The position numbers were made by a program, and so were the translations under genes. From the NCBI RefSeq assembly GCF_900537115.1, contig NZ_UNRG01000009.1, positions 82,488 to 146,487 on the forward strand: DNA of 64,000 nt, in the 5' to 3' direction. Source of the stretch: Arthrobacter sp. Alg241-R88 (GTDB taxonomy: Bacteria; Actinomycetota; Actinomycetes; Actinomycetales; Micrococcaceae). Below, one piece after another: positions 23,936-32,761 of the stretch. How positions within the stretch are numbered: position 1 is the stretch's first letter; the number at the start of each line of letters is the position of its first letter. Below the pieces are notes generated by a model, which searched no databases, was not told the DNA's origin, and saw only the letters and a list, made by a program, of their open reading frames with translations.

Positions 23936-25414
23936 ATGCCAAACGGACTTCTTGACGATTCAAGCCTCCGCACCCATCCCGAGGGCCTTGCCCTGGCCCT
24001 GACGCTGCCGTGGTACCGGAGCCTGTGGCTCTCCTCGGTCTCAGCCCTGCGGCTCACTGTTGACGGCCAGGAAGTTCCCCCGGAAGACCTGTCCCTTGAA
24101 CTGGGCGGTGTCAGCTACACCCTTCCCGACCTGCCGGCGCAAAGCGAAACCCTCTGGTACCTGCAGGAACACCCCCTGCTCATCGCCAAGCGGGATACCC
24201 CTGTGGCCCTGGGCGAGCAGCACACCATCCAGCTCATTGGGGAGCTGCGCCTGCCTTACATGCAGATCGCCCCGGGCCAGGACGGCGGCCCCGGCATGTA
24301 CGTCCCCAACTTTGTGAACCAAACGCTGGAGCTGACCGTCACGGACAGGGCTGCCGCGGTTCCGGAACTCACGACGGCGGTCGCGCCGCCGCCGCCAAAG
24401 GCCGCGGACGATCCGTTCTCGCTGGGCCTCACCCTGTACTCCGCCAGCGCCGAGTTCCGGGCCGGCTGGTACGACTTTGACGGCCTGCTGAACCGGGTGG
24501 CGGAACTGGGCATCGGCCCGGGAATCGAAATTGTGGCATCCCAGGTCCTGCCCACGTATCCGCACGTGACGGATGGCTTCGCCCGATCCTGGCAGGAGGC
24601 CTTCGACAAACACGGCTTTACCGCCAGCTCCTTCGGCGCCAACCTGGACATGGGCCGGCGCCGCGACCGCGACATGACCCCGGACGAGGAGTATGAGTTC
24701 ACCGAGACGCTCTTCCACGGCGCCAAGAAGCTGGGCTTCCCTCTGGTCCGCATCCAGAGCGCCAAGCCGGAGCTGTTGCGTCGGCTCCTGCCGCTCGCCG
24801 AGGACCTGGAGCTCAAGCTGGCCTACGAGATCCATGCACCGCTGGGGCCCAACTCGCCCGAGATCATGAAGGTCCGCGACGTCTACGCTGAGCTTGACTC
24901 ACCACTGCTGGGGTTTGTGGCGGACTTCTCCTCCACGATGCACAGCATGTCCCCGACGCTCCTGCGGGCCGTCCGCCGAGCCGGCCTCGACGACGAAGCC
25001 CTCCAAACCCTCCAGGCAATCTGGGCCACCGACGCACCGATGCGGGCCCGGCAGGAGGAGTTCATCGGCTACCTCCGCGGACGGGACTTCGATCCGGCCC
25101 GTCTCGGTTCCTTCGCACACCTTGCCTTCAACATGCACGGCCGCGTCAGCCCGAAGGACTGGGCGGACATCATGCCGCAGATCATGCACGTCCACGCGAA
25201 GTTCTACGATATCGACGAGCAGGGCAACGAGCCGGCCATCGACTATCCGGAACTCGTCCGGGTATTCGTCGAGGGCGGGTACCGCGGCTACTGGTCCAGC
25301 GAGTGGGAGGGCCACGCGTTCGCCGAGCTCGGCGAGGTGGATCCGCTGCTGCTGGTCCGCAAGCAGCACGACCTCATCCGCAAGAGCATGCGGTCGGCGC
25401 TGGCGCCAGCCTGA
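23936..25414 (+). CDS. Second fused C-glycoside deglycosidase-like protein (beta + alpha)
   Basis: 492 residues; ATG 23936 after AAAGAGAA. The beta-like domain is about 1-140 (HPEGLALALTLPWYRSLWLS; LRLPYMQIAPG) and is nearly colinear with the separate protein at 34948 (HPEG..., LPWYRSLWLSAV, LYMQIAP). A proline-rich linker (VAPPPPKAADDP) leads into the alpha-like TIM barrel, closely matching the protein at 33881: NLDMGRRRDRDMTPDEEYEF, YEIHAPLGPNSP, VADFSSTMHS, IMHVHAKFYDIDEQGNEPA and SSEWEGHAF. Four metal-ligand candidates (Glu, Asp, His, Glu) are intact, so it should be catalytically competent. Co-transcribed with the previous gene; a terminator follows. Confidence 0.78.
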   Translation: MPNGLLDDSSLRTHPEGLALALTLPWYRSLWLSSVSALRLTVDGQEVPPEDLSLELGGVSYTLPDLPAQSETLWYLQEHPLLIAKRDTPVALGEQHTIQLIGELRLPYMQIAPGQDGGPGMYVPNFVNQTLELTVTDRAAAVPELTTAVAPPPPKAADDPFSLGLTLYSASAEFRAGWYDFDGLLNRVAELGIGPGIEIVASQVLPTYPHVTDGFARSWQEAFDKHGFTASSFGANLDMGRRRDRDMTPDEEYEFTETLFHGAKKLGFPLVRIQSAKPELLRRLLPLAEDLELKLAYEIHAPLGPNSPEIMKVRDVYAELDSPLLGFVADFSSTMHSMSPTLLRAVRRAGLDDEALQTLQAIWATDAPMRARQEEFIGYLRGRDFDPARLGSFAHLAFNMHGRVSPKDWADIMPQIMHVHAKFYDIDEQGNEPAIDYPELVRVFVEGGYRGYWSSEWEGHAFAELGEVDPLLLVRKQHDLIRKSMRSALAPA

Positions 25415-25423
25415 CCCTGCCCG

Positions 25424-25468
25424 AACGCCTCAGTGCCCGTCCGTTCAGCCGGCGGGTACTGAGGCGTT
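25424..25468. terminator. Hairpin terminator between converging genes
   Basis: 16-bp stem (one G-U) AACGCCTCAGTGCCCG / CGGGTACTGAGGCGTT at 25424-25439 and 25453-25468, 13-base loop. It separates the fused deglycosidase operon from the converging LysR gene. Confidence 0.7.
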
Positions 25469-25502
25469 TAAGGGCGAAAAGGCGTTTGAGCGCTCACGGC
25501 GT

Positions 25503-26447
25503 TTACGGGGCTTCCTTGGCCGCGGCCGCTGCGACGATCTCGCCAGCCTCCTTGAACAGGTCCCGCATCCACTCGTGCTCCGAATCGCGGTTATGCACGG
25601 GATGCCACCACAGGGCGTTGACCAGCGGTGTGGCATCGAAGGGCAGCGGCAGGATCCGCACCCCGCCCACCCGCAGTGCGAACGGCACCAGTGCGGCCTG
25701 GATGAGCGCGATGCGGTTGGTCCCCACCACAAAGTGCGGCAAGGACTGGAAGCTCTCCACCACTACGTCCACGCGGGGCTCAATGCCGAGCTGCATGATC
25801 TGGCGTTCCGCTGAAGTTGACGCCGAGCGCGTTTGGTAGGTCATTACCCAGGGAAGCTCGGCGATGTTCTCCATGGTGATTTTCTCGCCGACGGCGTTAT
25901 TGGAGGAAGAGACGACGGCGACCCAACCGTCCCGCCACAGGTCCAGGTACGGGAGTCCGGTCAGGAAGCCGTGCGGAATCACCATGCCGTCCACCGAACG
26001 CAGGCGGTTGGCGGCATCCTCCACCACCATCGGGTTGTGCAGCATAAACCGGAACCGGACCCCGGGGGCGTGCTCGGCCGCAAGCTCGGAAACCACCCGC
26101 CCGATGGTGGTGAAGCCATAATCGGAGCCGTAGATGGAGAACTCCCGCTCGGATTCGCTGGGCTCCCACGTGGCCTGGCTCTCGAAGACGCGCCGGGCCG
26201 CTTCCAGCGCTGTGGTGGTGTGTTCCGCCAGGCGCAGCGCGAAGGGGGTGAGTTCGTAGGCGTTGCCGCGGCGGGCCAGGATGGGATCCCCAAAATGGGA
26301 CCGGAGCCGCGCCAGCGAAGCACTCAGTGCCGGCTGGCTGAGATGGAGCCGCTCGGCCGCCCTCGTCACGCTCCGCTCGGTAATGAGGGCATCCAGCGAG
26401 ATCAGCAGGTTGAGGTCGAGCCGGGAAAGCAGGACATTATTCGTCAC
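25503..26447 (-). CDS. LysR-family regulator, NodD-like branch
   Basis: 314 residues from GTG 26447; ATG 26501 or TTG 26504 would add 18-19 residues with no ribosome-binding site. The winged helix (about 8-65) reads LDLNLLISLDALITERSVTR and AAERLHLSQPALSASLARLR, the wording common to the NodD/PcpR branch, followed by FELTPFALRL-type linker and an effector domain from about 95. NodD-branch proteins sense flavonoids or other aromatics and activate divergent genes. It is divergent from the ABC/deglycosidase operon (26687) with two ACTTATGT boxes in between, so it is a prime candidate regulator. Effector is not known. Confidence 0.85.
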   Translation of the reverse strand: MTNNVLLSRLDLNLLISLDALITERSVTRAAERLHLSQPALSASLARLRSHFGDPILARRGNAYELTPFALRLAEHTTTALEAARRVFESQATWEPSESEREFSIYGSDYGFTTIGRVVSELAAEHAPGVRFRFMLHNPMVVEDAANRLRSVDGMVIPHGFLTGLPYLDLWRDGWVAVVSSSNNAVGEKITMENIAELPWVMTYQTRSASTSAERQIMQLGIEPRVDVVVESFQSLPHFVVGTNRIALIQAALVPFALRVGGVRILPLPFDATPLVNALWWHPVHNRDSEHEWMRDLFKEAGEIVAAAAAKEAP

Positions 26448-26566
26448 GGCACGGCGATCTTTCAACGGTGAACTTTCGTCCCGCCAGTGTATCAGCGGCA
26501 TCAATAGGAACGGTGTGGTGCATCACATTTTCCAATGCAGGGGAAGCTTTCGCAGACCCCAATGAA

Positions 26567-26596
26567 ACTTATGTCTGTCATCGGCAATACTTATGT
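26567..26596 (+). promoter_or_regulatory. Two ACTTATGT boxes, 22 bp apart, before the ABC importer operon
   Basis: ACTTATGT at 26567-26574 and again at 26589-26596, start-to-start 22 bp (two helical turns), in the divergent space between the LysR gene and the substrate-binding protein. The same box recurs at 32244, 39951 and, in weaker form, at 22547, 41763 and 43658. Likely regulator or promoter element. Confidence 0.55.
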
Positions 26597-26686
26597 GCTT
26601 TTTCTGCACATCTCCTGCATACTGATGAGTGACCGGGGTCACGGCTCCCGGATATTTTTTCGACAACGAAGTCAGAAAGGCTGGAC

Positions 26687-27970
26687 ATGACACAGCACCG
26701 TCGCTATTCGGGCCTGAAGGTCGGCGCCCTCGCCGTCCCCATCGCAGCCCTCGTCCTTACCGGCTGCTCGGCCCCCGCCGGCAGCAACGCCTCCTCCGGC
26801 GGCTCGAAGGAATTTTCCCTGTCCTTTGCTACCTCCAACACCATCGAAAGCCCCTTCCAGGTCCTGGGGGAGAAGTACATGGAGGCAAACCCGGACGTGA
26901 AGATCACGTTCAACCCGCAGCCCAACGACTCCTATGACCAGACCCTGCGCACTCAGCTCCAGGCCGGAAATGCCTCCGATATCGTGGTGACTTCGCCCGG
27001 CAGCGGCCAGGGACGCAGTATCCTCCCGCTCGCGGAGGCCGGGTTCCTTGAGCCGCTGGACGATTCCGCCAAGGAACTCCTGCCTGAAGGGAGCGCCAGC
27101 ACCTTCGGCCCGGAAGGCAAGGTTTTCGGCCAGGCCACGGCCATCACCGTGTCCGCCCTGGTCACGAACGAGACTGCGGCTAAGGCTGCCGGCGAGTTCC
27201 CCGCGGACTTTGCGGCTCTTGAAGAGCAGTGCAAAACCCTCGAATCGTCGGGGAAATCCCTCTTCGCCCTTGCCGGTGCAGCGCCTCCCAACACGGGCCT
27301 TACCGCGATGTCCCTGGCAGCCTCCCGCGTTTACGGGGAAGACCCCCAGTGGAACGAAAAGCGCGCGGCCAATGAAGTCACCTTCGCAGGCTCCGAGGGC
27401 TGGAAATCGGCACTCGAAGCAGTCAACACCCTGAAGGACGCGGGCTGCTTCCAGAAGGGTGCCGCAGGTGCCGGTTTTGACGCCATCACCAAGGGCCTTG
27501 CCAGCGGTACGTCTCTGGCAGGATTTATCCCGGCCACGAGCTGGAAGCAGCTGCAGTCCGCTGCTGCCGGCTCCGAATTCGGCGTGCGCGCCCTCCCGGC
27601 CGAGAGCCCGGACAAGAGCTTCGTCTACGCCAGCGCCAACTACGCCTTCTCCATCAACGCGGCCGCCAAGAACAAGGAGGCGGCCAAAGCCTTCCTTGCT
27701 TGGGCGGCTGAACCTGAGCAGACCAAGGCTTTCGCAGAAATCGACGGCGCCCTTCCGGTCACCGGGCTGGACGCCTACGACTTCGAAGGCGGCGCCTACA
27801 AGAACATCGGCGACCTGATCAAAAACGGCAAGTACGGCCCCCTGCCCAACAGCCAGTGGCCGAACTCCGCGGTGTACGACGCGCTGGCCACAGGGGTCCA
27901 GGGCATCATCACCGGCCAGAAGAGCCCTGACCAGGTCCTGCAGGCCATGGACGCCGCCTGGGGCCAGTAA
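26687..27970 (+). CDS. ABC transporter substrate-binding lipoprotein (sugar type)
   Basis: 427 residues; ATG 26687 after AGAAAGG. Basic start (TQHRRYSG), hydrophobic stretch and lipobox VLTGCS with the lipid-anchored Cys at residue 27. The mature part is a family-1 extracellular solute-binding protein (FATSNTIESPFQVLGEKYME, NPDVKITFNPQPNDSYDQTL). It captures a sugar or glycoside outside the membrane and delivers it to the two permeases encoded next. Operon context (TIM-barrel isomerase, CarA-like oxidase, deglycosidases) suggests a glycoside or its sugar is the ligand. No ATPase gene is in the operon. Confidence 0.88.
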   Translation: MTQHRRYSGLKVGALAVPIAALVLTGCSAPAGSNASSGGSKEFSLSFATSNTIESPFQVLGEKYMEANPDVKITFNPQPNDSYDQTLRTQLQAGNASDIVVTSPGSGQGRSILPLAEAGFLEPLDDSAKELLPEGSASTFGPEGKVFGQATAITVSALVTNETAAKAAGEFPADFAALEEQCKTLESSGKSLFALAGAAPPNTGLTAMSLAASRVYGEDPQWNEKRAANEVTFAGSEGWKSALEAVNTLKDAGCFQKGAAGAGFDAITKGLASGTSLAGFIPATSWKQLQSAAAGSEFGVRALPAESPDKSFVYASANYAFSINAAAKNKEAAKAFLAWAAEPEQTKAFAEIDGALPVTGLDAYDFEGGAYKNIGDLIKNGKYGPLPNSQWPNSAVYDALATGVQGIITGQKSPDQVLQAMDAAWGQ

Positions 27971-28020
27971 GCCGTTCCCATCAACGTTCCGACCACTCAA
28001 AGGGACAAGCAAGGAATACC

Positions 28021-28980
28021 ATGACTGCGACGATGCAACCGAAAAGCGAAGCAGCAGAAGCACCCCGGCGAGGCAGGCGCACTCCGGGGGCGGGGCAGAA
28101 CACCCGCTCCCGGGGCCGCGGCCTGGAGTTCGGACACTGGTGGTGGGCCCTGCCGGGAATCGCCCTGGTGTTTGCCATCCACTACGTGGCAACCGGGATC
28201 GGCGGATTCTTCGCCTTCACCAACTGGACGGGCATCGGCTCGTTCAAAATCACAGGCTGGGCCAACTTCGAGGCCATCTTCAAGGACCCCACGAAAGTGG
28301 GGGCACTCTCCAACACCCTTTTCCTGGCCTTTGGCTCGGTTCTCCTGGGCAATATCGCCGGACTGGTCATTGCGTTGGGCCTGAACCGGGTCCTCAAGAC
28401 GCGCTACATCCTCCGGACCCTCTTCTTTATGCCGGTGGTGCTCAGCCCGCTGGCCACGGCCTACATCTGGAAATACATCTTCGACTTCGACGGACCGCTC
28501 AATGCCTTCCTTACGGCAATAGGTGCCGGCGACCAGGCAAAGCCGTGGCTGGCCGACCCGCAGTGGGCCATCTGGACTGTCCTGGTGGTGCTTGTCTGGT
28601 CTTCAACCGGCTTTGCCATGGTGATTTTTATGGCCGGCCTGGCCGGTGTCCCGGTGGAAGTCGAGGAAGCGGCCGCCATTGATGGCGCCAACCTGTGGCA
28701 GCGGTTCCGGAACGTTATCCTCCCCGCCATCCGACCCGCCGTCGCCATCGCCACCACGCTGGGAATCGTCCAGGGACTGCGCGTCTTCGACCCCATCATG
28801 GCGCTCACCGGCGGCGGACCCGCGGGGGCCACCGAAACGCTGGCCACGCAGGTCTACAAGCAGGCCTTTGCGCTCGGGAACTTTGGGGGCGGTGCCGCCC
28901 TGGCCCTGGTGCTCGCCGCCATCATCCTGATTTTCGCCGTACTTCAGCAGCGGCTGACGCGTTCGAACCCTGAGGACTAA
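28021..28980 (+). CDS. ABC sugar transporter permease 1 (MalF/UgpA type)
   Basis: 319 residues; ATG 28021 after AAGGAA. Six membrane segments after a basic cytoplasmic head (residues 1-38). The ATPase-contact EAA loop reads EEAAAIDGANLWQRFRNVIL near residue 220. This is the longer of the two membrane subunits of a CUT1-type carbohydrate importer. It follows the binding protein by 50 bases and precedes the partner permease by 3 bases. Confidence 0.9.
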   Translation: MTATMQPKSEAAEAPRRGRRTPGAGQNTRSRGRGLEFGHWWWALPGIALVFAIHYVATGIGGFFAFTNWTGIGSFKITGWANFEAIFKDPTKVGALSNTLFLAFGSVLLGNIAGLVIALGLNRVLKTRYILRTLFFMPVVLSPLATAYIWKYIFDFDGPLNAFLTAIGAGDQAKPWLADPQWAIWTVLVVLVWSSTGFAMVIFMAGLAGVPVEVEEAAAIDGANLWQRFRNVILPAIRPAVAIATTLGIVQGLRVFDPIMALTGGGPAGATETLATQVYKQAFALGNFGGGAALALVLAAIILIFAVLQQRLTRSNPED

Positions 28981-28983
28981 GCC

Positions 28984-29820
28984 ATGTTCCGCTACACCAA
29001 ACTCACCCTGCTCCGCGAAGTCGGCCTGTGGGCACTCGCCCTGCTGTTCCTTGCGCCGTTCTACTTTCTGGTGACCACCGCCCTGAAGCCGGACACCGAG
29101 TTGTTCACCACCTCTGCCCTGGCTCCGCCAACAAGCCCTGACTTCAGCAACTTTGTGGACGTCCTGACCGCCACCGGCAACTCCAACGTGGTGATGGGCC
29201 TGGTCAACAGCCTCATCATCACCGCAGGCAGCATTGTGGGACTCATTGCACTGGGCTCCATCACCGGATACGTCATCTCACGGAGCACCCGACGCTGGAG
29301 CAAGGGCGCGTACTACCTCTTCCTGATCGCCATCATCCTGCCCGGCCAACTCGGCGCCGTACCCCTGTACATGGGTGCACGCGCCCTTGGACTCACCGGA
29401 TCCGCCTGGGGCCTGATCGTCCTCTACACGGGCATGCTCCTGCCACTTTCGATTTTCCTCTACGCAAACTTCTTCCGCGGCCTCGGCACGGACTACGAAG
29501 AAGCGGCAACCATCGACGGCGCCAGCAAATCCCAGATCTTCTCCAAGGTGGTGTTCCCCATGATGGCTCCCGCCACAGGCACGGTGACCATCTTCGCCGG
29601 GCTCATCGTGTGGAACGACTTCTTCACCTCGCTGATCTTCCTGGGCGGCTCCGCCAACCAGACGCTGCCGGTAGCGATGTACTACTACATCGGCTCCCTG
29701 GTCTCCCAGTGGAACTCGATCTTCGCCATTGTCATCGTTTCCATGATCCCCATCCTCGCCCTGTTCCTGTTCGCGCAGAAGCGCTTCATCCAAGGATTCT
29801 CCGGCGGCCTGAAGGGCTGA
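28984..29820 (+). CDS. ABC sugar transporter permease 2 (MalG/UgpE type)
   Basis: 278 residues; ATG 28984, three bases after the previous stop. Six membrane segments and the EAA loop EEAATIDGASKSQIFSKVVF near residue 180, typical of the CUT1 second permease. With the upstream permease it forms the membrane channel; the energy-coupling ATPase must come from elsewhere in the genome (shared MsmK/MsiK-type subunits are known for this family). The 128-base gap after it carries no clear terminator. Confidence 0.9.
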   Translation: MFRYTKLTLLREVGLWALALLFLAPFYFLVTTALKPDTELFTTSALAPPTSPDFSNFVDVLTATGNSNVVMGLVNSLIITAGSIVGLIALGSITGYVISRSTRRWSKGAYYLFLIAIILPGQLGAVPLYMGARALGLTGSAWGLIVLYTGMLLPLSIFLYANFFRGLGTDYEEAATIDGASKSQIFSKVVFPMMAPATGTVTIFAGLIVWNDFFTSLIFLGGSANQTLPVAMYYYIGSLVSQWNSIFAIVIVSMIPILALFLFAQKRFIQGFSGGLKG

Positions 29821-29948
29821 CCCACAACGGTTGACCACCGCTCAGCGTTTCGAACGCTGCGCGGCGGCCTTTCACACCCCAAAACCGGTGGATTCGGGCG
29901 CTGACGCCCCAAAATTTCAGCTCAACTTTCAACTTCAAGGAGAAATCC

Positions 29949-30731
29949 ATGTACCAGCTTGCGCCCAATATCGACCTCCTGTTCTCAGAAGCAGGCGACA
30001 GCGCCGCAAACCGGGTCCGCGCAGCAGCCGCCGCCGGCTTCGACGCCGTGGAAATGTGGGGCCCCACCGGCAAGGACATTCCCGCCCTCAAGGAAGCCCT
30101 CGAGGAAACCGGAGTCCAGCTCACCGCCCAACTGGCCGAACCCCGCGTGCAGTTCATGATCCCGCCCAAGGACCACGCGCCCTTCTATACCGGCCTCGAT
30201 GCCGGCGTCGAGGTGGCCCAGCAGCTCGGCTGCCCACGGATTGTGGTGGGCAGCGGCACCGGCTTTGGCGGCCGCAAGCGGCAGGACCAGCTGGACGAAC
30301 TGATCGAAATCTTCACCCGCGGCGTGGCGCACATCGAGGGTTCGGGCATCACCCTGGTCCTCGAGCCGGTGAACACCCGTGTGGACCACCCCGGAGCCCT
30401 CCTGGACCGGACCTCGGAAGCCGTCTACATCGCCAGGGGAGTGGGGTCACCAAACTTCGGTGTCCTCTACGACCTCTACCACTCCACCATCGAGGGCGAG
30501 GACGTGGCCGCGGAACTGGCCAACGCCGGGGACCTCATCAAGTACGTGCAGCTCGCCGATGCTCCGGGCCGCGGGGAACCCGGTTCGGGTTCCATCGACT
30601 GGCCTGCCCGGATCGCGGACCTGCAGAACTGCGGCTACGCCGGCCCCATCGGGCTGGAGTACTACCCGACCATCGACTCGGCAAAGTCCGTCCGGCGCAT
30701 CCAGGAACTGGTAGCGGGCCATGGCCGGTAG
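29949..30731 (+). CDS. Hydroxypyruvate isomerase-like TIM-barrel protein
   Basis: 260 residues; ATG 29949 behind AAGGAG. Opening LAPNIDLLFSEAG and AAAAGFDAVEMW are those of the Hyi/OtnI branch of xylose-isomerase-like TIM barrels; metal-ligand candidates occur in ITLVLEPVNTRVD (Glu), LYDLYHSTIEG (Asp, His), YVQLADAPGRGEPG and GLEYYP (Glu). It probably isomerises or epimerises a keto sugar or keto acid. In this operon a role on the oxidised sugar released from C-glycosides is plausible. It overlaps the CarA-like oxidase start by 11 bases. Confidence 0.82.
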   Translation: MYQLAPNIDLLFSEAGDSAANRVRAAAAAGFDAVEMWGPTGKDIPALKEALEETGVQLTAQLAEPRVQFMIPPKDHAPFYTGLDAGVEVAQQLGCPRIVVGSGTGFGGRKRQDQLDELIEIFTRGVAHIEGSGITLVLEPVNTRVDHPGALLDRTSEAVYIARGVGSPNFGVLYDLYHSTIEGEDVAAELANAGDLIKYVQLADAPGRGEPGSGSIDWPARIADLQNCGYAGPIGLEYYPTIDSAKSVRRIQELVAGHGR

Positions 30732-32280
30732 CCGCTACCCCGCCCGCGTCGACGTCGCCATTGTCGGCAGCGGGCCTACAGCATCGGCGTACGCACGGAT
30801 CCTCAGCGAGGAAGCCCCCGGCGCCACCATCGCCATGTTCGAAGTGGGCCCCACCGTCAGCAATCCGCCCGGGGCGCACGTCAAGAACATCGCCGACCCC
30901 GACCGCCGGAGCATCGCCCAGCGCGCTTCCGAGGGGCCGGGGGCAGGGGCCGCAACGATCACCTCCCCCGGCGCAGCCAAGAGTGGAGAGCGCCGCGCCA
31001 GGGCAGGCACGTACCTCCTGCCGGACGGTTACGCCTTCCCCGGAGAGGACGGCATGCCCGTCGCCGCCATGTCCAGCAACGTGGGCGGCATGGCGGCGCA
31101 CTGGACCGCCGCCTGTCCCCGGCCCGGAGGCACCGAGCGCATTCCGTTCCTGCCGGACCTGGAGCAACTTCTTGACGAAGCCGACCGCCTGCTGGGCGTC
31201 ACCACCCACGCCTTCGACGACGCACCGTTCTCGGATCTCGTCATCAACCGCCTGTCGGCCGTCCTGGACGAGGGCCGCGACCCCGCCTTCCGCGTCCAGC
31301 CCATGCCGCTTGCTGTGCACCGGCGGGAGGACGGCGGCCTCGTCTGGTCAGGCTCCGACGTCGTGATGGGGAACGTCACGCGCGAAAACCCCCAGTTTGA
31401 CCTCTTTGACGAGTCGCTGGTGACCCGTGTGCTGGTGGAGGACGGGATTGCCTCCGGCGTCGAGGTCCAGGACCGCCGCAGCGGCGAAATCCATCACGTG
31501 GCCGCCCGTTATGTTGTGGTGGGAGGTGATGCGCTGCGCACGCCGCAGCTGCTGTGGGCTTCCGGCATCAGGCCCGACGCACTGGGCCGCTACCTCAACG
31601 ACCAGGCGCAGGTGGTGTTCGCGAGCAGATTGCGTGACGTGTCCGCCGAACAGGTGACCCGGGCCGCCGACGGTGCACTGAGCGAGCAGAGCGGTGTGGC
31701 GTGGGTTCCCTACCTGGACGAGGCGCCCTTCCATGGCCAGATCATGCAGCTGGATGCGTCCCCCGTCCCGCTGGCGGACGACGATCCCATTGTTCCCGGA
31801 TCGATTGTGGGGCTGGGCCTGTTCTGCGCAAAGGACCTGCAGCGGGAGGACCGGGTGGCGTTCGACGACGATGCGCGCGACGCCTACGGAATGCCCGCCA
31901 TGCGCATCCACTACCGCCTCACCGAACGGGACCGCGAGGTGGTGGAGCGAGCGAAGCAGGAAATCGTCCGCCTGGGCAAGGCGGTGGGTGAACCGCTCGA
32001 CGAACATCCGTTCGTGATGCCGCCCGGAGCGTCCCTGCATTACCAGGGCACCACGCGCATGGGCGAAACGGACGACGGCGGGAGCGTCTGTTCTCCCGAC
32101 AGCCAGGTCTGGCAGGTCCCCGGCCTCTTCGTGTCCGGCAACGGCGTCATTCCCTCCGCCACGGCGTGCAATCCGACGCTGACGGCAGTGGCGCTCGCCG
32201 TACGCGGGGCTCGAAAAATCGCAGGAGAACTAACCAGCGCTTTACTTATGTCTGAATCAGACAATAGAATGATCAAATAA
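30721..32280 (+). CDS. GMC oxidoreductase, CarA-like FAD-dependent C-glycoside 3-oxidase candidate
   Basis: 519 residues; ATG 30721 inside the preceding gene's end. FAD-binding N-terminus VAIVGSGPTASAYARIL (third Gly of GxGxxG is Ala), VGGMAAHWTAACPRP, and the GMC/pyranose-oxidase C-terminal pair: His440 in SLHYQGTTRMG and Asn484 in ACNPTLTAVALAVRGARK, 44 residues apart as in pyranose 2-oxidase. Enzymes of this type (CarA) oxidise the C3 hydroxyl of the glucosyl group of C-glycosides with O2, making them substrates for the alpha/beta deglycosidase; two such pairs follow directly. A paralogue is at 45309. Confidence 0.8.
   Translation: MAGSRYPARVDVAIVGSGPTASAYARILSEEAPGATIAMFEVGPTVSNPPGAHVKNIADPDRRSIAQRASEGPGAGAATITSPGAAKSGERRARAGTYLLPDGYAFPGEDGMPVAAMSSNVGGMAAHWTAACPRPGGTERIPFLPDLEQLLDEADRLLGVTTHAFDDAPFSDLVINRLSAVLDEGRDPAFRVQPMPLAVHRREDGGLVWSGSDVVMGNVTRENPQFDLFDESLVTRVLVEDGIASGVEVQDRRSGEIHHVAARYVVVGGDALRTPQLLWASGIRPDALGRYLNDQAQVVFASRLRDVSAEQVTRAADGALSEQSGVAWVPYLDEAPFHGQIMQLDASPVPLADDDPIVPGSIVGLGLFCAKDLQREDRVAFDDDARDAYGMPAMRIHYRLTERDREVVERAKQEIVRLGKAVGEPLDEHPFVMPPGASLHYQGTTRMGETDDGGSVCSPDSQVWQVPGLFVSGNGVIPSATACNPTLTAVALAVRGARKIAGELTSALLMSESDNRMIK
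32244..32262 (+). promoter_or_regulatory. ACTTATGT box overlapping a GTCTGA-A-TCAGAC palindrome
   Basis: ACTTATGT at 32244-32251 runs into a 13-base palindrome GTCTGAATCAGAC (32250-32262) within the last codons of the oxidase gene, 104 bases before the deglycosidase beta gene. It suggests an internal, regulated promoter for the second half of the operon. Confidence 0.5.
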
Positions 32281-32365
32281 TGAAGAAGTGGCAGCGTGTG
32301 GCCCTTTCGTTCAATCACAGGCATTTCATTCACCGGCAAGGCATGCCGCAGACAAGGAGGTCTCG

Positions 32366-32761
32366 ATGATCGCCGATCGCATAATCGAGCAGGGAACACT
32401 CAGTACCCAGGACGGCCGTACCGCCGTCGAAGTCCGCATCCCGTGGTACCGCGCCCTTCCGGGCTCGTGCATCGCCGGGGCAGCACTGACCGTTGACGGT
32501 GTCGCCGCCCCCGAGGACACGCTGCGCTGGACCATGAACAACCGGACGTTCAGCTTTGAGGAGCTCGTGGACGAAACCGGCGAATGGTGGTTCCCACTGG
32601 ATTCGGCCATCCTCTCCGGCGACCTCCCCGTCCAGGATGCCGACGCAGAGCACGAGGTCCGCGTGGACCTGAAGCTCTACATCCCGTACATCATCACCGA
32701 CCACGGCGTGCTGCACATCGAAGAGCACGACACCAAGACCATGAAGGTGGCACAGCGATGA
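32366..32761 (+). CDS. C-glycoside deglycosidase beta subunit-like (CarC/DUF6379 type)
   Basis: 131 residues; ATG 32366 behind AAGGAGG. Pattern of the beta subunit: IPWYRALPGSCIAGAALTVD (the WYR element), RTFSFEELVDETGEWWFP and VRVDLKLYIPYIITDHG. This all-beta protein pairs with a TIM-barrel alpha subunit and is needed to form the active site of CarBC/DgpBC-type enzymes. Its TGA overlaps the start of the alpha gene (ATGA at 32758), so the two subunits are translationally coupled. Related domains are fused N-terminally in the genes at 22608 and 23936. Confidence 0.8.
   Translation: MIADRIIEQGTLSTQDGRTAVEVRIPWYRALPGSCIAGAALTVDGVAAPEDTLRWTMNNRTFSFEELVDETGEWWFPLDSAILSGDLPVQDADAEHEVRVDLKLYIPYIITDHGVLHIEEHDTKTMKVAQR

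Noticed and set aside
29831..31366. 511-codon plus-strand frame overlapping the Hyi-like and oxidase genes in another phase
   Set aside because: Pro/Arg/Ser-rich shadow translation crossing two well-supported genes.
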